Source of the DNA: Rhabdornis inornatus | Taxonomy: Eukaryota; Chordata; Aves; Passeriformes; Rhabdornithidae | Direction: 5' to 3' | Assembly: GCA_013397075.1 (NCBI GenBank) | Contig: VWZS01000312.1 | Span: 1 to 64,000, forward strand | DNA: 64,000 bases | Shown: positions 10,906 to 24,585 of the stretch, one piece after another | Numbering within the stretch: position 1 is the first letter of the stretch | Layout: every line of letters starts with the position of its first letter | The notes under the pieces: generated by a model | The model's database searches: none | Told to the model about the DNA's origin: nothing | What the model saw: only the letters and a program-made list of their open reading frames with translations | Program-made: the position numbers and the translations under genes

Positions 10906-13900
10906 TACAACTCTCAAAAAAATTAAGAGTTTATAATCACAATTCTCTGAAATCCAGAAGTTTGGGACAGAGCACCAAAGGATGGTATTTTCAGGTTGAT
11001 ATAGAAAAATGAAGATAATACTTGGATGTATAGATTTCTAATAGCATATAGGCCACTAGTGCATCTAATCTAATTTATTTGGTACTACTTAGCCTTTGGT
11101 TTAAACAAGTTTATATTGTATTTCTTTCACTTAATAAATGTCAAATCTATTAAGCCAGGTTTAATTAATAGAATAGTAGAGTTTGTACATGTCTGAAAGT
11201 CAGAGGCAAATGAGAAGATGTTATCTCTATCATTATTGTTTACCATATATTGTTTTCTTTTAATGCCATCAATGCTTCATAGTTCATTGTTAACAGATTC
11301 TTATTCTTAGCAATTATACAGTTGTCACCTGAGCTGCACACTTTTGACAGGTCTCCTAACTTCATTCTTTTTGATGAGTGCATTTAAAATTTGCATTTAG
11401 TTTGTTTGACATTTGAGTATTCTCCCAGGGAAAGAAATGTTTTGAAACTGTGTGTATGACCAAAAACTTTATGGAGTCTTTAGAAAACTCAGATATGAAT
11501 TTATGAAGTTTGAAGAGAATGTGGCATCTAAGTATCTAATTGAAAAAAGAGGACAGAGACTAGGTAAGATGTGATAACAGTCATTTACTACTAAGCAATA
11601 AAAATATTGTCAGTCAAGACAGTATTGCTTTGTATTACTCTGTTTTGTTAAAATCATTTCTGATAAAGCGGCTGTAAGGATAAAAAAACACAAAACAAAA
11701 CACAGACAACAAAAGTTTGTGATGAACACTTAAGAATGAAAAGACAACTAAATGCCCCTTATTAATTCCTGTATTAATTCAGACTTCTATTGAATTTTTA
11801 AGAAGCATCCCCATTGGGATAAACATTCAATGCAAGTAATTAAAACAATTATTGAGCTAGAGCAGTTTTCTTGGGAAGATTTAGGAGGCACAGGACTCCT
11901 TGTGATATGCTTGGGAGTATGTTTGTTCTACAAGACTTGAGCAGGGCACATGTTCAGTTGGCATTGTTTCCTTGAATGCCCAGACATATGATCTTCAGCC
12001 ATTTTTATATCCAACCTATCTTAGTATTTATTAAAGGAATAATCGCAGGAATAATCATACGATTCATAGAAACTGGCATAAGCTCTCTATCAATACCAAC
12101 TTTTTACTTTATATTTTCTTCCTGAAGGTACATAAAAGCGAGATGATTAAATCATGGATTCACAGTCACTAGACTGTATCACCAGCTGCAGAACTGAAAA
12201 CACAACCTCCCTGGTTTATACTGCTTAAAAAGGATTGAGATTAATATAGATAACAAAGGGAAGCCGGTCTGTAAATATGGAAATACATTTGGAGGAAATT
12301 ATAACACTCTAAAGGTCAGAAACAAACTTTTACTAATCTCATAAAAAGTGCATTTAAGAAAAGTAGTGCTGAAGTGCTTCTTACAGGTAAGAAGGTTAGA
12401 GTGAAAATATTCAGAGAAGAGAAAAGAAACAGTGATTAATTAAAAAATAAAACCTTCACCCATAAGCCATAATAGCTTCAAAATAATTGTCTTTTTTTCA
12501 GCTGAGCAGAATGAAATTCCTTTAAAATCTGTACATTGTACAAACTATATTACTTCTAATTTTTTTGCATGACTGCCAATACTAGTTTATTTATTTATTT
12601 TCTTTCCATTAAAACCTTTGTAACATTTATTTTATCAGGATTCAAAATTATATTCTCTTGACATTTTATAATTTATACTGTTATAATTTTCTGTGGAAAC
12701 TTTTGAATTTGCAATTCAATTAGAAATTTTCCAAAAGCAATTTTGAAATTTCTTTTTTAAGTGGAATATTTTTTCTTTCTTTTATTTTTAAATGAGCAGC
12801 TACTTCTCATTAAATTAAATTGAGAAAAAAGAAGGGAATTTTGAAAAAAATGTGCATTGTAAACAAAATTAAAACATAGGCATGCAAAGGCAATTATGAT
12901 ATTAAAGTGATTAATAAAAGCTCATTATTAAAAATAATAGTTTAATAGAAGTAAAATGGGTATTTATTGTCAGCATGCTAATTTTTATCTTTAATAATGT
13001 AGCTTTTTGAAATCAGAAGAACCAATATCTTCCAGTCTTCCAAAAGAGTAGTACATGTCTGTATGGAATTTATTTAAACTAAATTGCTACCAAGCATCCT
13101 AGAAAGAATTTCTCCATGTACAATACTTCTTGTCTTGTGCAGTGAGGACTAATCATTTAACACAAGTGAAGAAAAGAATAAGAGTGTAACTTACCAGTTC
13201 CCACGCAACAGTCTTTTTGAAGGCCATCGTAGCACTTGATTTAACAGCCCTTTAAATGGTGGGACTGAACATTCAGGTAGCAAAATTATTAGGGATGAGC
13301 ATTCTTTTGGTCAAGAAAATAATGTTAAAAATAAGACAAATTGATAAAAAAAAGAGAAAAAATCATTAGAGAAAGTGAAATGGTGAAATAATGAACAATG
13401 AAGTAGAGCTTCCTCTGGTCAGGAAGAGCACAGCAAGTGTGCATTCAGGCTGGATTTTGTAAGTCATGTGCATATGGAACATTATTACTGCAGCTGGGGT
13501 AAGTTTTTGGCTACTGAGCCACTCCTCAGAGAAAAAAATTCCAATGCAAAAGGGCACGCAAACACCGTAACACAGCAGCAGCTGTAACTCAACAGTCCCA
13601 GGACTTTACTTCACCGAGTTTCAATCCTTGATGAGATTTTCTCTCTAAATATTTCTGTTGAACACTAAGTAGAAATGAGTATTGACTTCTAGCCCTTAGC
13701 CTATTGCTGTCGAGAATATATGTCGTCTTGTTAGGAGTACTAGGTGACACTTAGACATAGCTCCATAGGGCAAATTTAAAGATCAGAGTTATGGTCTCAC
13801 CTGACCTTAGTCTAGAGTCAAGGCCAAAGCACTCCCCTGTAATAAGCAATTCTTTAAATTTAATAGGTATCCTTGACCGAGATAATTATGATTTTAATCT

Positions 13901-14154
13901 TCACTATAATGTAAATTTTCAACTAAAAGTCCATTATGTGTTTAAAATGGTCATCACCAACACACTCAAATTAAAGTGTAATTCTCATTTTTCAGGCTTT
14001 CACATGCTGATTCAGGAAAATGAAAAAAATTCTTCTGTTTTCATTTTACTGAGTGAATTTATTACCTTTGGCAAATACTTTTATCTGCCTATATGCGTAC
14101 TACATATTTTCCTATAAGAATAATTCTGCCAAGTTTATCCCATTTTAATTACCC
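10906..14154. other. AT-rich non-coding stretch
   Basis: No mobile element or gene recognised over about 3.2 kb. There is a short (TTTA)n run near 12586-12599. The open frame at 13791-14117 has no recognisable domain and looks like chance. Confidence 0.6.
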
Positions 14155-14501
14155 TGTAGGTGCCAGGGCAGTAAGGAGTTAATGCATTACTTCATCTCAA
14201 ACACCGATGACCATTCAACTGGACAAGTTAGAGCGGGATGTGCTCAGAAAGGGAGGGAGTATGAAGGTACAACAGCAACTTTCTGGAGTCAGTTTTCCTG
14301 TTTGGGTCCACGATGACAGCACAACATCCAGCACAAGTGCAGAAATGAGGTCAAGGAGCAGGCATGACCAAGGTCAGGGCAGGGGGGTGTGAGGGGATAT
14401 TGGGATGACCTAAAGACCCTCAAAGCTCCCCAGACCATTTCTGGAAACCTCTAGAAGAACAGACTACACATGCTAACTCATTTTCATGAAGAGCTAGAGA
14501 G
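14155..14501 (+). mobile_element. LTR-like block (probable ERV LTR, U3 part)
   Basis: A GC-richer block of ~350 bp with sharp edges in AT-rich surroundings. It starts with TG ('tgtaggtgccagggcag') and contains 'aaggagttaatgca', 'caaggtcagggcagggggg' and 'ccccagaccatttctgg', which fit my memory of avian ERV LTR U3 sequence. Its right side passes directly into the hexanucleotide array. No poly(A) signal or CA terminus is visible, so the LTR may be incomplete. Alternative: an unclassified GC-rich repeat. Confidence 0.4.
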
Positions 14502-14769
14502 CTTCTTCTCCTTCTTCTCCTTCTTCTTTTTCTCCTTCTTTTTCTCCTTCTCCTTCTCCTTCTCCTTCTCCTTCTCCTTCTCCTTCTCCTTCTCCTTCTC
14601 CTTCTCCTTCTCCTTCTCCTTCTCCTTCTCCTTCTCCTTCTCCTTCTCCTTCTCCTTCTCCTTCTCCTTCTCCTTCTTCTTCTCCTTCTTTTTCTCCTTC
14701 TCCTTCTCCTTCTCCTTCTCCTTCTCCTTCTCCTTCTCCTTCTCCTTCTCCTTCTCCTTCTCCTTTCTT
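14502..14769. repeat. (TTCTCC)n hexanucleotide array with interruptions
   Basis: About 268 bp of pyrimidine-only plus-strand sequence, mainly TTCTCC units. Two clusters of variant units (TTCTTC, TTTTTC) lie near 14511-14545 and 14674-14697. Long Ser/Phe (plus) and Gly/Glu (minus) frames across it are translations of the repeat. It is followed at 14769-14784 by five CAT units. Confidence 0.95.
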
Positions 14770-14784
14770 CATCATCATCATCAT

Positions 14785-17700
14785 GCCAGGTGTGTAATGC
14801 ATTGATAAACTTAGTGAGTTTTTCTTTTTTTTAGACCCTTTTGACTTTTGCTGCTCTTTTTCAAACCTGGACATCTGAGAATCTTGGATGCTCCCTGCTA
14901 TGTAGGAGTGGGACACTACATACACATAACACAATTTTTCTGGTTTTAATGTCGCTATCTTAATTGAGCTTATCAAAACTAGCTGGACTGTTTTCATCAC
15001 AGGCATCAGAAATGTAACTGAAATTAAATATACAGAGGTGCAGAATGCTTGACAGGTTTAGCATGAACTGTTTTCTCCAGGATTTAACAACAGCCCCTTA
15101 TACTTCGAAATGTAAATGGTGGACCAACTTTTGCAGCCCAAGATTGGTTTGATCTGATATATTCTGAGACAGCTAAAGGTCTAGAAAATGAATGAGACAT
15201 AAATTCACATATTCTATCTCCTCAAAAACCCTTTTTTTTGCTCTGTCTATAAGAAAATAACAGTATCAGTACATGTAAATAACCTAGAGTTTTGGGAGTA
15301 ACGACTACACTCCAATTCCTGTTACTGAGATGTTTCTGGTTCAGTTTGGTGATAGGTAACTGAGTAAGTAGAAAAAGATAAGGAAAGGATTACATCATAA
15401 GGATCAAATCACATAGCTGCCATCAGCCTAGGATTTGAAGGTCATGCTAACAGTAATATGGAGGCTGAACACACTAGAAAAAAAGCACATTTGGAAGAAA
15501 AAGATTCAGAGCATTCTTGGCAGTAGGGTCCACTGCTGCCTAGAGCAACATGGTGATTTGGATGCAGGTTCTGGAAATCCTAGGTAGCTGAATTAAGAAA
15601 ATTGCATGCCACAGAGAGAGTCTCATTTCTAGTTTCAGTAAATATCTGTTATTGGCTATTTTCTCCTGACTTGGATAGACAGAGTCAGGCTGATGAACAC
15701 ATGGGGAAGAATTTGTTTGTGTTCATGTGTAGCTTTTGTCTGATGTGAATCATCCCAAGTCTTTCTGACCCAGATATGCAGGAGGCACTTGCTAACTCTC
15801 CTATATGGAAGAGGATTGGGCAGCATGGAATAGGCAATGGGTAATGGAAGCAGATAACCTGGAATCTTCCCCATGGTAAATCCATAAATTTGGTCTTTTT
15901 AGGATTACCTAATATAGTTTTTAAAAAAATCATAAAGAAAAATATCAAGCCAACATCTTATCCAACACCTCCTGAAATTACAAGGATATTTACTTACTTT
16001 AGAAAAAAACAATAATTGGGGCAACTAATTTTTCTTATAAAAGCATTCTGGGATCTCAAGATTTCAGGTTTTGCTATATTTACACGTAAGTCCTTATGCA
16101 TAAAACTGGTATTCTTAAAGTATCTTGTGTCCAATATAGTATGCTTGTGAAGAAAAAAAAACGAATAGTTAAATTTTAATGCATTATCATAATATTAGTC
16201 GTTTGATGCTGGTATTAACATTAATGAACTTGGCCTGTTATGGAAACCTGTGCATGTGTCTGGTTTGAGATAAATGTTACTATTATACAGCATTCTTCAC
16301 TCAGTTTTATATTTACTTTTTTTATTTCTATTTAAATCTATATTTAATTTTTAAGTCCACAGCTAAACTGGGAGGATCTGGCTAATAATTTTCTTTTTTT
16401 TTTTTACTTTACTTTTTCCTTCTTCTTCTCCTATGTTTTAATAGAAATCCTTCAAATTAACTCAGAAGATTGTAACTGTACTGTATTTTGGTATGGGAAG
16501 GTTAATGTTAGGAGGACATTCTGTCTTGCTCAGTTAAGAAGACGTCACTTGGCATGAAAGATTAGAAAATTTTCATCAACACAGTCTAAAGAAAAGGGCC
16601 ATTGTATGTCAGTGAGGGATTACTCTTCTGAAGCCAGGCAGAGTTCATTAGTCCTTGTGCCTTCAGGGCTCTGTTCCAGGTTTTAGCTCTCACATGACAC
16701 TACAAATTAGGCATACACAGTATGCCATATTGTAATGACATATTTAGTCCTTGCTGTGCACAACAGCCATGCATCTTGCAGTGAGTGGCAAGACGTTTGT
16801 CAGTTTGAGGAGGCTTTGTGACGCACAGAAGGCATCCTGTAGAGAAGTCATTTGGCTGAACTGACAGCTACTGGAGACTGTATTGCTCTAATGCATGTTT
16901 GATCCATCCAAACACACTCTCCCATTAAGATATAAGGAAGTTTTAATTTTTCATTGAAGTGTTTATTAAATATACTTGGCCAAGTTCACTGATGATTTAC
17001 CTGTGCCTCTGTTTCTGCGGTTTGTTTCGTTGTTGTGTGGGGTTTTTTTCTTGTAGGGTGGGATTTTTTTTGGGGGTTGTTTGTTTTTCTTCTCGGGTTA
17101 ATTATGCTTTAAGAGAGTTCAGCTCTTTTTGCCGTTTTATTTAAGGAAAACTAAGACATTTGGAGGTTTAATGGTGTGTAGTTTACCTGTTTTTGCTAGG
17201 CTTTTCAAGGTTTATGTACGTATCTACTTTTAAGAATTGATTGTAGAGTCACTTTTAACATACTTTTTTCATAAGTTATAGCAAGACAACTTTATACAAG
17301 TAATGCTATTGATCCCATTAACTCCTCAAATACAGGTTGAATACATCATCGTGTTCACTCTATCTTTGTGATATAGATCTTAAATCACAATTTTTTGCTC
17401 CGATATGCTAATTTAATAGTTTTATCTCATTTGTAGAAAAATGCAATTTTTTATTCTCCAACAATGATTATTTTGAGTTATGCTCATTTTTACCTATTCA
17501 CATCTGAAAAAAAAAACAACCCAAAACTTAAAAAATAATAAAACCATATTCCAGGGCCACTTGATTTTCAACAATATAATTTTTAAGAGTTTAAAAATGT
17601 GGTTGATGGAGTTAACTAATATATGAACTATTTCTTAAACCTTCAATGCAAACACATTGATTTTGAGGCGAATTGGCACCTGTAAGAGCTCATGCACGGA

Positions 17701-18965
17701 AAGTTATTTGGCTCAGAAGTATTTAATCAACTAAATTTGCTGATACAAAAGTTAGTTGTGAGAACTAGGAAGGAAAAACGGATGTTTTTCTCTCACTGCT
17801 TTCATCTATCTTGAAAATAACCAAAACTACTTTAAAAGACTCTTCCTAATTTATATTCCCTGCTTTTAGTCTTGGAGTAAAGTTATATTCCCATGGATTC
17901 CTTTGATATTGTGAAAACTAAAAATATTTCCAAATGAAAATTATATTTGAAGTCCCAGGCACTGGGAAATATATATCCTAGCTGAAAAATTTAATTATGT
18001 AACATGAAGGGTAAAATTTCTAACATAAAGAGCACTCTGCTAAAATTATTGCGTAGAAGCTAGTAGTAAAATAGGAAACAAACAAAATAGAGAAACTATG
18101 AAAAGGTGTTATTTTAAAAGAAAATTGCATACTATGTTCATATATTATTATGTTGTGTCTGCCAGAGTATAAAGCATTCAGTTGCCTAAAATGTCACTTT
18201 CATAATGTTAATAATTGGTGTCTCAGTTTATTTGTTGTTTAAACAGTTAATTATATTTTCCTGCATCTTGCTTATTATTTTGTGTAAAAGTACAATTTTC
18301 TAAAATCTAAATAATTTCTGTGCTTCAGGGACTATCCATACATCTCTAAGCAAGCTTTTAACATCAACAAATACTAAATCTTATGTTGTGAGAAGTAAAA
18401 TAATAATCCAAAGTAAATATCAGTGCTTTATAATTTTTTTTTTTTAAATCAGGAACAGTCCTTCCCTATGATCTTCCTAGATAATTCTTGTCATGGTCCT
18501 AGCCTTTCTCCTTGAAACACTATATGTTACGCAGATACTCTTGTATAAGTTTTCTTCCAGCCCTCCATCAAGCAAAAACTATCTGCAACTTGTAAGTATT
18601 GAGTTTTCAAAGTTAGGACTCCAACTTCCATTTCTTACATTAAATTTTTCAATTTCATTGTAAATCAACCTCTCCAAGTCTCTGAATCAAACACTGATAA
18701 TGGATATATAAAACTTCAGTTAATATTTTAGCTGCAACCCATATAATCATTCTGAAACTTTAGCCAGATGAAAACGATCCCAGCAAAGAAAAGTATGCAG
18801 GAAAATTACCCAGCTACTTAATTGGATTCTTAACTCTGTTTTCAACCTCCCAACAGCTTTAAAACTGATATAGTTATAATGCAAAATAAATAAAATAAAT
18901 CACTATATCTGCAATATTGACTTTTGTTTTTCCTACATTCATTGGTGTAAAATTGAAATCCAAAC
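14785..18965. other. AT-rich non-coding stretch
   Basis: No repeat family or gene recognised. There is a T/C-rich patch near 16388-16432 and a G/T-rich patch near 17005-17095. The open frames at 15656-15874 and 15685-15948 overlap each other and have no visible domain. Confidence 0.6.
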
Positions 18966-19017
<52 letters not shown>

Positions 19018-19026
19018 AAAAGAAAA
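18966..19026. repeat. (GAAA)n tetranucleotide microsatellite
   Basis: About 14 near-perfect GAAA units, all purine on the plus strand. The minus-strand frame at 18842-19144 that crosses it contains the FLSF repeat this encodes and is not a gene. Confidence 0.95.
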
Positions 19027-21361
19027 CAAATAAAGGTGTGTTAAGAAAAACGCAATTTGTATCAGAAGAGTGTGACAATGATTCTCTCAGATCAAACTCC
19101 ATGATGTCTCGCAGGACAGCCATGGCAAAATGTCCTAGCTGCATAAATTGCTAGCTCAACAAAGCCTGCTCAGAGCTAATCTGGCTCTGAATACAAGGGA
19201 ACATTAGTAGCTTCTCTGTGGTACTCTATCTGTGCTACTTCTTACTGACATGTTTTTATTGAGTGACAAAAGATTATTAGCAGAATTGCAATCATTGTTT
19301 CTTTCTTATACTTCACCATTTTTTACCTTGAATCTTATATTGTTCTGACTTTGCTTGCCATGGCCCATATTCGCTTGAATACAGCACCTGGGACATTCTT
19401 ACTTCTCACAGGAAACACATTTTCTTCATCTTTGATACCTCTGATGTCTTTTTGAACATTTAATTTCACATGAATAAAGTAGTGGTGGGGACAGTTAAGA
19501 ACTTTATTTAATGTTTCTCAAATACATTTAGTTTCTGCCCAGTTCTAATGAACTAAAATATTGAACTTTCTTTTTTTTCTGAAATTAAAAATAGAGGAGC
19601 TGATTAAAATTCTCATGATCAGGATATTCATCCAGATGAAAATTATAATTACTTGTATCTTTTTTGTGCAAAACCAGTGCAGTGAAAACTTGGTCTTGCT
19701 TTAAAATCAGGAATATGCCATGATTTCTGCTGCAACTGATGAAAGAAGCAACATTTCTTAGATATATGTTCTAGATATGAAAATTCTATTCACATATACT
19801 TTAAAATAAAGTGTATCATTCACACTTCAATCTATTAATGTTTTGTGCATCACTTCTTAGCCTAGCATCTCTCAGCCTTTTGTCACTTTCTACCATGATA
19901 GCATTTCCACCTGCAATTTGTGGCTGTAAATAGGCTTATCCTGTGGTGTCACCTAGATACACTGCTGGGAAGGAAAAAACAGTTTTAAGTTTATGTTGCT
20001 TCATCAGCAACACGAAATCCCATACTACATAGTAAACCATTCTCTAGTGGAATAACTTCGCTTCTGAAATAGTGGCATTTAGTTCATTGTTTAGTTCCTG
20101 ATTTAGCAGATCTCTGAACTCTACAGCTGCTGGAATTGCCTTGCCAGTGGGAGCAGGCAGGAAATTTTACAGATGATCTCAGGTTAAGAGTGGGGATATC
20201 ATTAAAGAGCTATCTAGGACCCTTGATTCCACAGAACCAGAAGTTTCCTTCAGATATTTGCTCTTCAAATTGTGCTAGACAGAAACTAACAGAGAGCAAA
20301 ATATGATCTTCAACATTTATGAGTGCTGAGCAAGACTTAAGAACCTGAAATGATTAAACTATACATTGGACTAGATAATCATTACAAGGACATTATTTAG
20401 TCTTGTAGTTCTGATGTTCAAGAGAATAAAAGAAACTGACTGTTGAGTTGCTTATCAGACTGCAAGATTAAGACATAGATACTCTAGAAAAATGTTGTCC
20501 TTATGGTCAGAGAATAAAGGAGATTCCACTTTAAATTTCTATTTCAAATTTAGTTTCAAAGACAATTTTAAAAGTTATATATTTCTCTTTTGGGGTGAAA
20601 TTGTGGAAATCTAATGGATATTCGAACAGAATATTTTCACAAAAGTTCACCTTGACCCTATATGCTGAGGAAAGCATTTTTCAGTCAGTAAAGAGCTCCT
20701 GACTGTCTTTACTTATCTTTAGCTGTATATACATAGAGAAAACCAGTCCACGAGTGAGATGTTGTCCTTAACAAAGCAGAGAAAGGGCTGTCAGAATAAT
20801 ACAGTATGAAAATATATGAAGGGCCATACACATTTTCTCTAGAGTGTCTTTTTTTCTCTAATGTTGCAAACACTAGGACAGCAAGCTCACCCCTTACAAT
20901 AAAATAGGACATGACTCCACCTACTTTTTTTTCTGAGAAAAAATAGCAGGAGATATTCTGATGGCTTTTTGTCATTTCAGTGTTCCCCTTTGGCTGAGGA
21001 GGAAATCTCACAGTCAAGGAAAACTTTTATGCTATCATTGTTTCAACAGCACAGCACTCCACAAATGTGAGGTCTGGGACACTGTATTATCTATTGCTAC
21101 TCTTTTGAGATGGTTAAAAATTATATTATTTTCACAGTTCTGACACTGTGTCAAAGAAAATTCCTAAGTAAGTTTTGTGGATTTCTTTGTGTAAAGACAT
21201 CAATAATTATGAGGGTTTTTACTTTTATGGTTAAAAAAAAATTGAGATTAAGTTTTAACTACTACTTTCTCTTCCTTTCTTTTGATTTTCCTGGAAGGCA
21301 TTAAAAAAGGAAAATAAAGTTCTGACCATAGGCATAAAGTTTTAAAATTAACATTCTAAAT

Positions 21362-21392
<31 letters not shown>

Positions 21393-21904
21393 CATGATAT
21401 TAATTTATGTTAGAATCATTATTATTACTACTGTTGGTGAGAGGAAAAAGGTTGTCATTTCCTACCTGCTTATCCCACTATAAATCAAACCCTTTTTTTT
21501 AACCAAAATTATTAGCCTCCCATTTGTATTCACAGCACACATGCTTCCAAGTGACTATAAAGCCATCGTTAGCTTATGATTTAAAATATAATAACAGGAA
21601 AACACTGGAACTCAGAGTGTTTTGTGCAGAGAAGCAAATGACATTGGATATAGCCCTCATAGTATCACCCTCACAATAATGCAATTGACTGATTGCTTAT
21701 TGTCATGCTCTTGCCTGCACACAGAATGTAATTATCTACACAAAGCTTCTGGGATTTGAAGGCACAAGCAGAATAAACAGTATTTTTTATAGGAACAAGC
21801 CATAGAACTGGCTAACAAAAAATTTTAGTACCCAGGCTCAACATTCCAAACATTCTAAACGAAAGGAGACCAAATAACTACACCTTGCTCTCTCACCTAA
21901 ATAA
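19027..21904. other. AT-rich non-coding stretch with one ATC microsatellite
   Basis: Contains a run of about nine ATC units at 21365-21392. Nothing else was recognised. Open frames near 20709-21304 are short and show no domain. Confidence 0.6.
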
Positions 21905-22390
21905 CAGAATAAGCGGCAAGGAAAATTTTCTGTAACAAAACCCACCAGTTGTCTGTCCTGGCGATACTTTACAGCAGAGAGGAAAATGTCTAGGAGTTTC
22001 TTGAAGTGTGTGGACAACAACTCCATGGCACAGCTGGTGAAGAAACTCACTTGCCCTCAGGACCTACTGTTTGTGATCAGAGTAGGACTGATAACATGAC
22101 TGGTAACATGAATGGTTGGAAGCCATCTTGGGCACAACAATAGTGAAATTATAGTTTTTGATTCTTGTAGCAGTAAGCAAGGACTTCATCAGAACTGTCA
22201 TCTTGGACTTCCAGAGGGCAGACCTTGGGCAGACTGGTTGAGAGAGTCCCGTGGGAGGCAGTCCTGAAAGGGAAAGGAGAACTGGAAGGCTGGATGTGCC
22301 TTAAGGAGGAAAACTTAGTTACAGACAGGCCATCCCCATATGCCTGAAGACATGCCAATGGAGAAGACCAGCCTGGCTAAACAGACCTAG
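21905..22390 (+). mobile_element. CR1 LINE internal fragment (endonuclease-RT linker region)
   Basis: Sense-orientation CR1 from the part of ORF2 between the endonuclease and the RT. Landmarks are 'ttacagcagagagg' near 21971, 'ggagtttcttgaagtgtgtgg' (last base omitted) near 21993, 'gccatcttgggcaca' near 22122, 'cttggacttccagagggcag' near 22202, 'gggaggcagtcctgaaaggg' near 22252 and 'cctggctaaacagac' near 22372. Both ends are missing, which is unusual because most CR1 copies keep the 3' end. Frameshifts and stops break the frame. Confidence 0.85.
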
Positions 22391-22934
22391 GGTTGTAACA
22401 CTATTTTAGGTCGTTGTGCAGATTATTTTGAAATTATCTCTACCATGGTACAATATAATCCAAATAAACAGTCTAAATTTTTCTTTTTTAGAAAATCTTC
22501 AAAAACAAATATGACAATGTGTCTTGGACAAATCTGTAAATAGTAAAACGCACATTCAATGTGCATCTTAAAATCCTCAGCTATTGTGATATACTGAATA
22601 TTCTTTGAGAAAGCCAACCATGGCCCTCTTTTAGTATTCTACAATAACTCTTGCTTTTGTTAAGAGATGACTGCTCACATTTGGGTTTATATCTGAGCAA
22701 CTTGAAGTCCAAGATATATGTTAATCTGTCCATTTTAAACTGTTTTTAATAAGATATTTCAAGTAATCAGTACCTCAATATAATAGATATACATTCTTTG
22801 TCATATACACAGTGTGACTGAGATGGCTTTCTCAGTTCCATAAGTTTTGAAAACCATTTTAAAAGCAATATTTAATTAAAAAATAATTACATCACATAGA
22901 CATAACAAAAATATTTATTTCAGCCAATAATCAT
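22391..22934. other. AT-rich spacer between two CR1 fragments
   Basis: No recognisable element. It separates a plus-strand internal CR1 fragment from a minus-strand CR1 3' half. Confidence 0.6.
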
Positions 22935-23577
22935 CATGGAGTTATAGGACAGTTTGGGTGGGAGGGGACCCTAAAGATCATTTAGTTCCAATCCCCTGCC
23001 ATGGGCATGGATACCTTCCATTAGACCACATTGCTCAGTGCCCCATCCATGCTGGCCTTGAATACTTCCAGGGATGGGGCATCCACAACTTTACTGGGCA
23101 ACCTGTTCCATTGCTTTATCACCCTCAAAGAGGAGAATTCTTAATATCTAATCTAGATCTACTCTCTTTTAGTTTAAAGCCATTCCCTCTTGTCCTGTCA
23201 CTACGTGCTCTTATAAAAATTCCCTCTCCAGCTCTCTGTAACTCACTTTATACACTGGAAATCTCCTCTATGGTCTTCTGGAGCCTTCTCTTCTCCAGAC
23301 TCAACAACCCCATCTCTATCAGCCTGTGTTTGTAGGAGCAGTACTCCAGCCCTCTGATCATCATTGTGATCCTCATCTGGACTCAGTCCAATAGGTCTCT
23401 GTCCTACTGTGTGCTGCTGCTGGGGCCCCCAGAGATGGATGCAGCACTCCGGGGGGGGGTCTCATGAGGACAGCAAAGAGGGGCAGAATCACCTCCCTAA
23501 ACCTGCTGGTCACTCTGCTTTTGATGCAGCCCAAGATACAGTTGGCTTTCTGGGCTGCACTACTAATCTCCATGCAA
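22935..23577 (-). mobile_element. CR1 LINE, 3' ~640 bp
   Basis: Reverse-complement CR1 starting at its 3' tail ('atcatggagttatagg') and running into the RT ORF. Landmarks are 'ccaatcccctgccatgggc', 'gaatacttccagggatggg', 'gggcaacctgttcca', 'ccattccctcttgtcctgtc', 'gagccttctcttctccagac', 'gatgcagcactcc' (23438), a G run at about 23449-23458, and 'gatgcagcccaagatac' (23523). It ends near 'ctgggctgcactac'. It belongs to the same general subfamily as the copy at 8524-9437 in the opposite orientation. The ORF is broken. Confidence 0.95.
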
Positions 23578-24336
23578 AGGAAAAAAAAGCCTCCCCTGGC
23601 TTTTTCTTTTTCTTTTTGTTTTTTTTCTTAATACTTATGAAAAAAAGATGGTTTTTGCAAAATGTCCTAAAGATGCAAAAATTGAGGAGGCTCATGACTA
23701 AAAAAAAAAGCAACTCTGGAAAGAAGATTATATGAAACAAGCAATGAACCAAAAATTGTGATAATGTTAATGCTGTATCTTGTGAAAAAAGTAATTTCTT
23801 TTTAAAATTCATGTTCAATTATTAAGGAAGAGATTTCTAAAGGGTCAGACACCTATTTTCTGTTGAAAGGCAACAGGTTCTCCAACTCATTTTCGTGAAT
23901 TCAAAAATCTTCACTTCTGGGAGAATTGGCTCAAAACCAATTAACTTGTAAAAACTCTGTAGAAGCTAAGTTAAATAAGTGTGGATGAAAGATCACAAGT
24001 ATAATCCCCTTAATAAATTACAACAGCTAATAACAAACCTTTCTGAATTTGAAGAGCTATATTTTCTAAAAAGCGTTGAAATCCATCCTGCATAGATCAT
24101 TAATCCAGAAATAAGGTAGGCAAACATGACTGTAGCAAGATTTGTATCATAGAGTAATTTTCATTTCAGATAGCTAAATTAAGGGAAGAATAAAGGGGAA
24201 AAGAAAATAAAAGGGAAGAACCCTTGATAAATACCTCTATAGAATTTCCAAAACACTAGATGGAAATGTAACCAGTTATCTACATTTCATTTTTAATCAG
24301 ATTTGCACACCCTGATTCAGCTGATAGGCCAAAGCA
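23578..24336. other. AT-rich non-coding stretch
   Basis: A-rich immediately right of the CR1 (23577-23590), then T-rich near 23600-23630. No gene or element recognised. Confidence 0.6.
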
Positions 24337-24585
24337 TTGATTCCCTTAATATTTTTTCCCTTCTACCACGTGTTAGACAACTCTCAAAGAGTTCCGACTA
24401 CCAGCTACCATCAACTCATACTAGACAATGGGTCAATATCACCAAATAAACCTGATGAAAGAGAAGCAGTCAATGTAAAGGACCATCTTCAGAAGTGTAT
24501 CAAGGATGTGACCAAGAATCCAGTGAAAGAGGAAGAAAGACCAGAAGGGTTGTTACAGGTGGCCATGCAGGATGTTCCTGAGTGA
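24337..24585 (+). other. Weakly coding-like ORF, possible terminal exon (unproven)
   Basis: An 82-codon open frame without an ATG start. From about residue 15 the composition is hydrophilic and protein-like, with Lys/Glu-rich 'DHLQKCIKDVTKNP' and an end at 'QDVPE' before TGA at 24583-24585. A pyrimidine-rich stretch (24350-24366) precedes an AG at 24375-24376, a possible splice acceptor. Two overlapping AATAAA signals lie about 100 bp after the stop (24684-24693). I do not recognise the protein. Chance, an old pseudogene or a real last exon are all possible; chance is the default. Confidence 0.2.

Noticed and set aside
14470..15006. Long Ser/Phe and Gly/Glu open frames on both strands
   Set aside because: They are translations of the TTCTCC hexanucleotide array with short random flanks.
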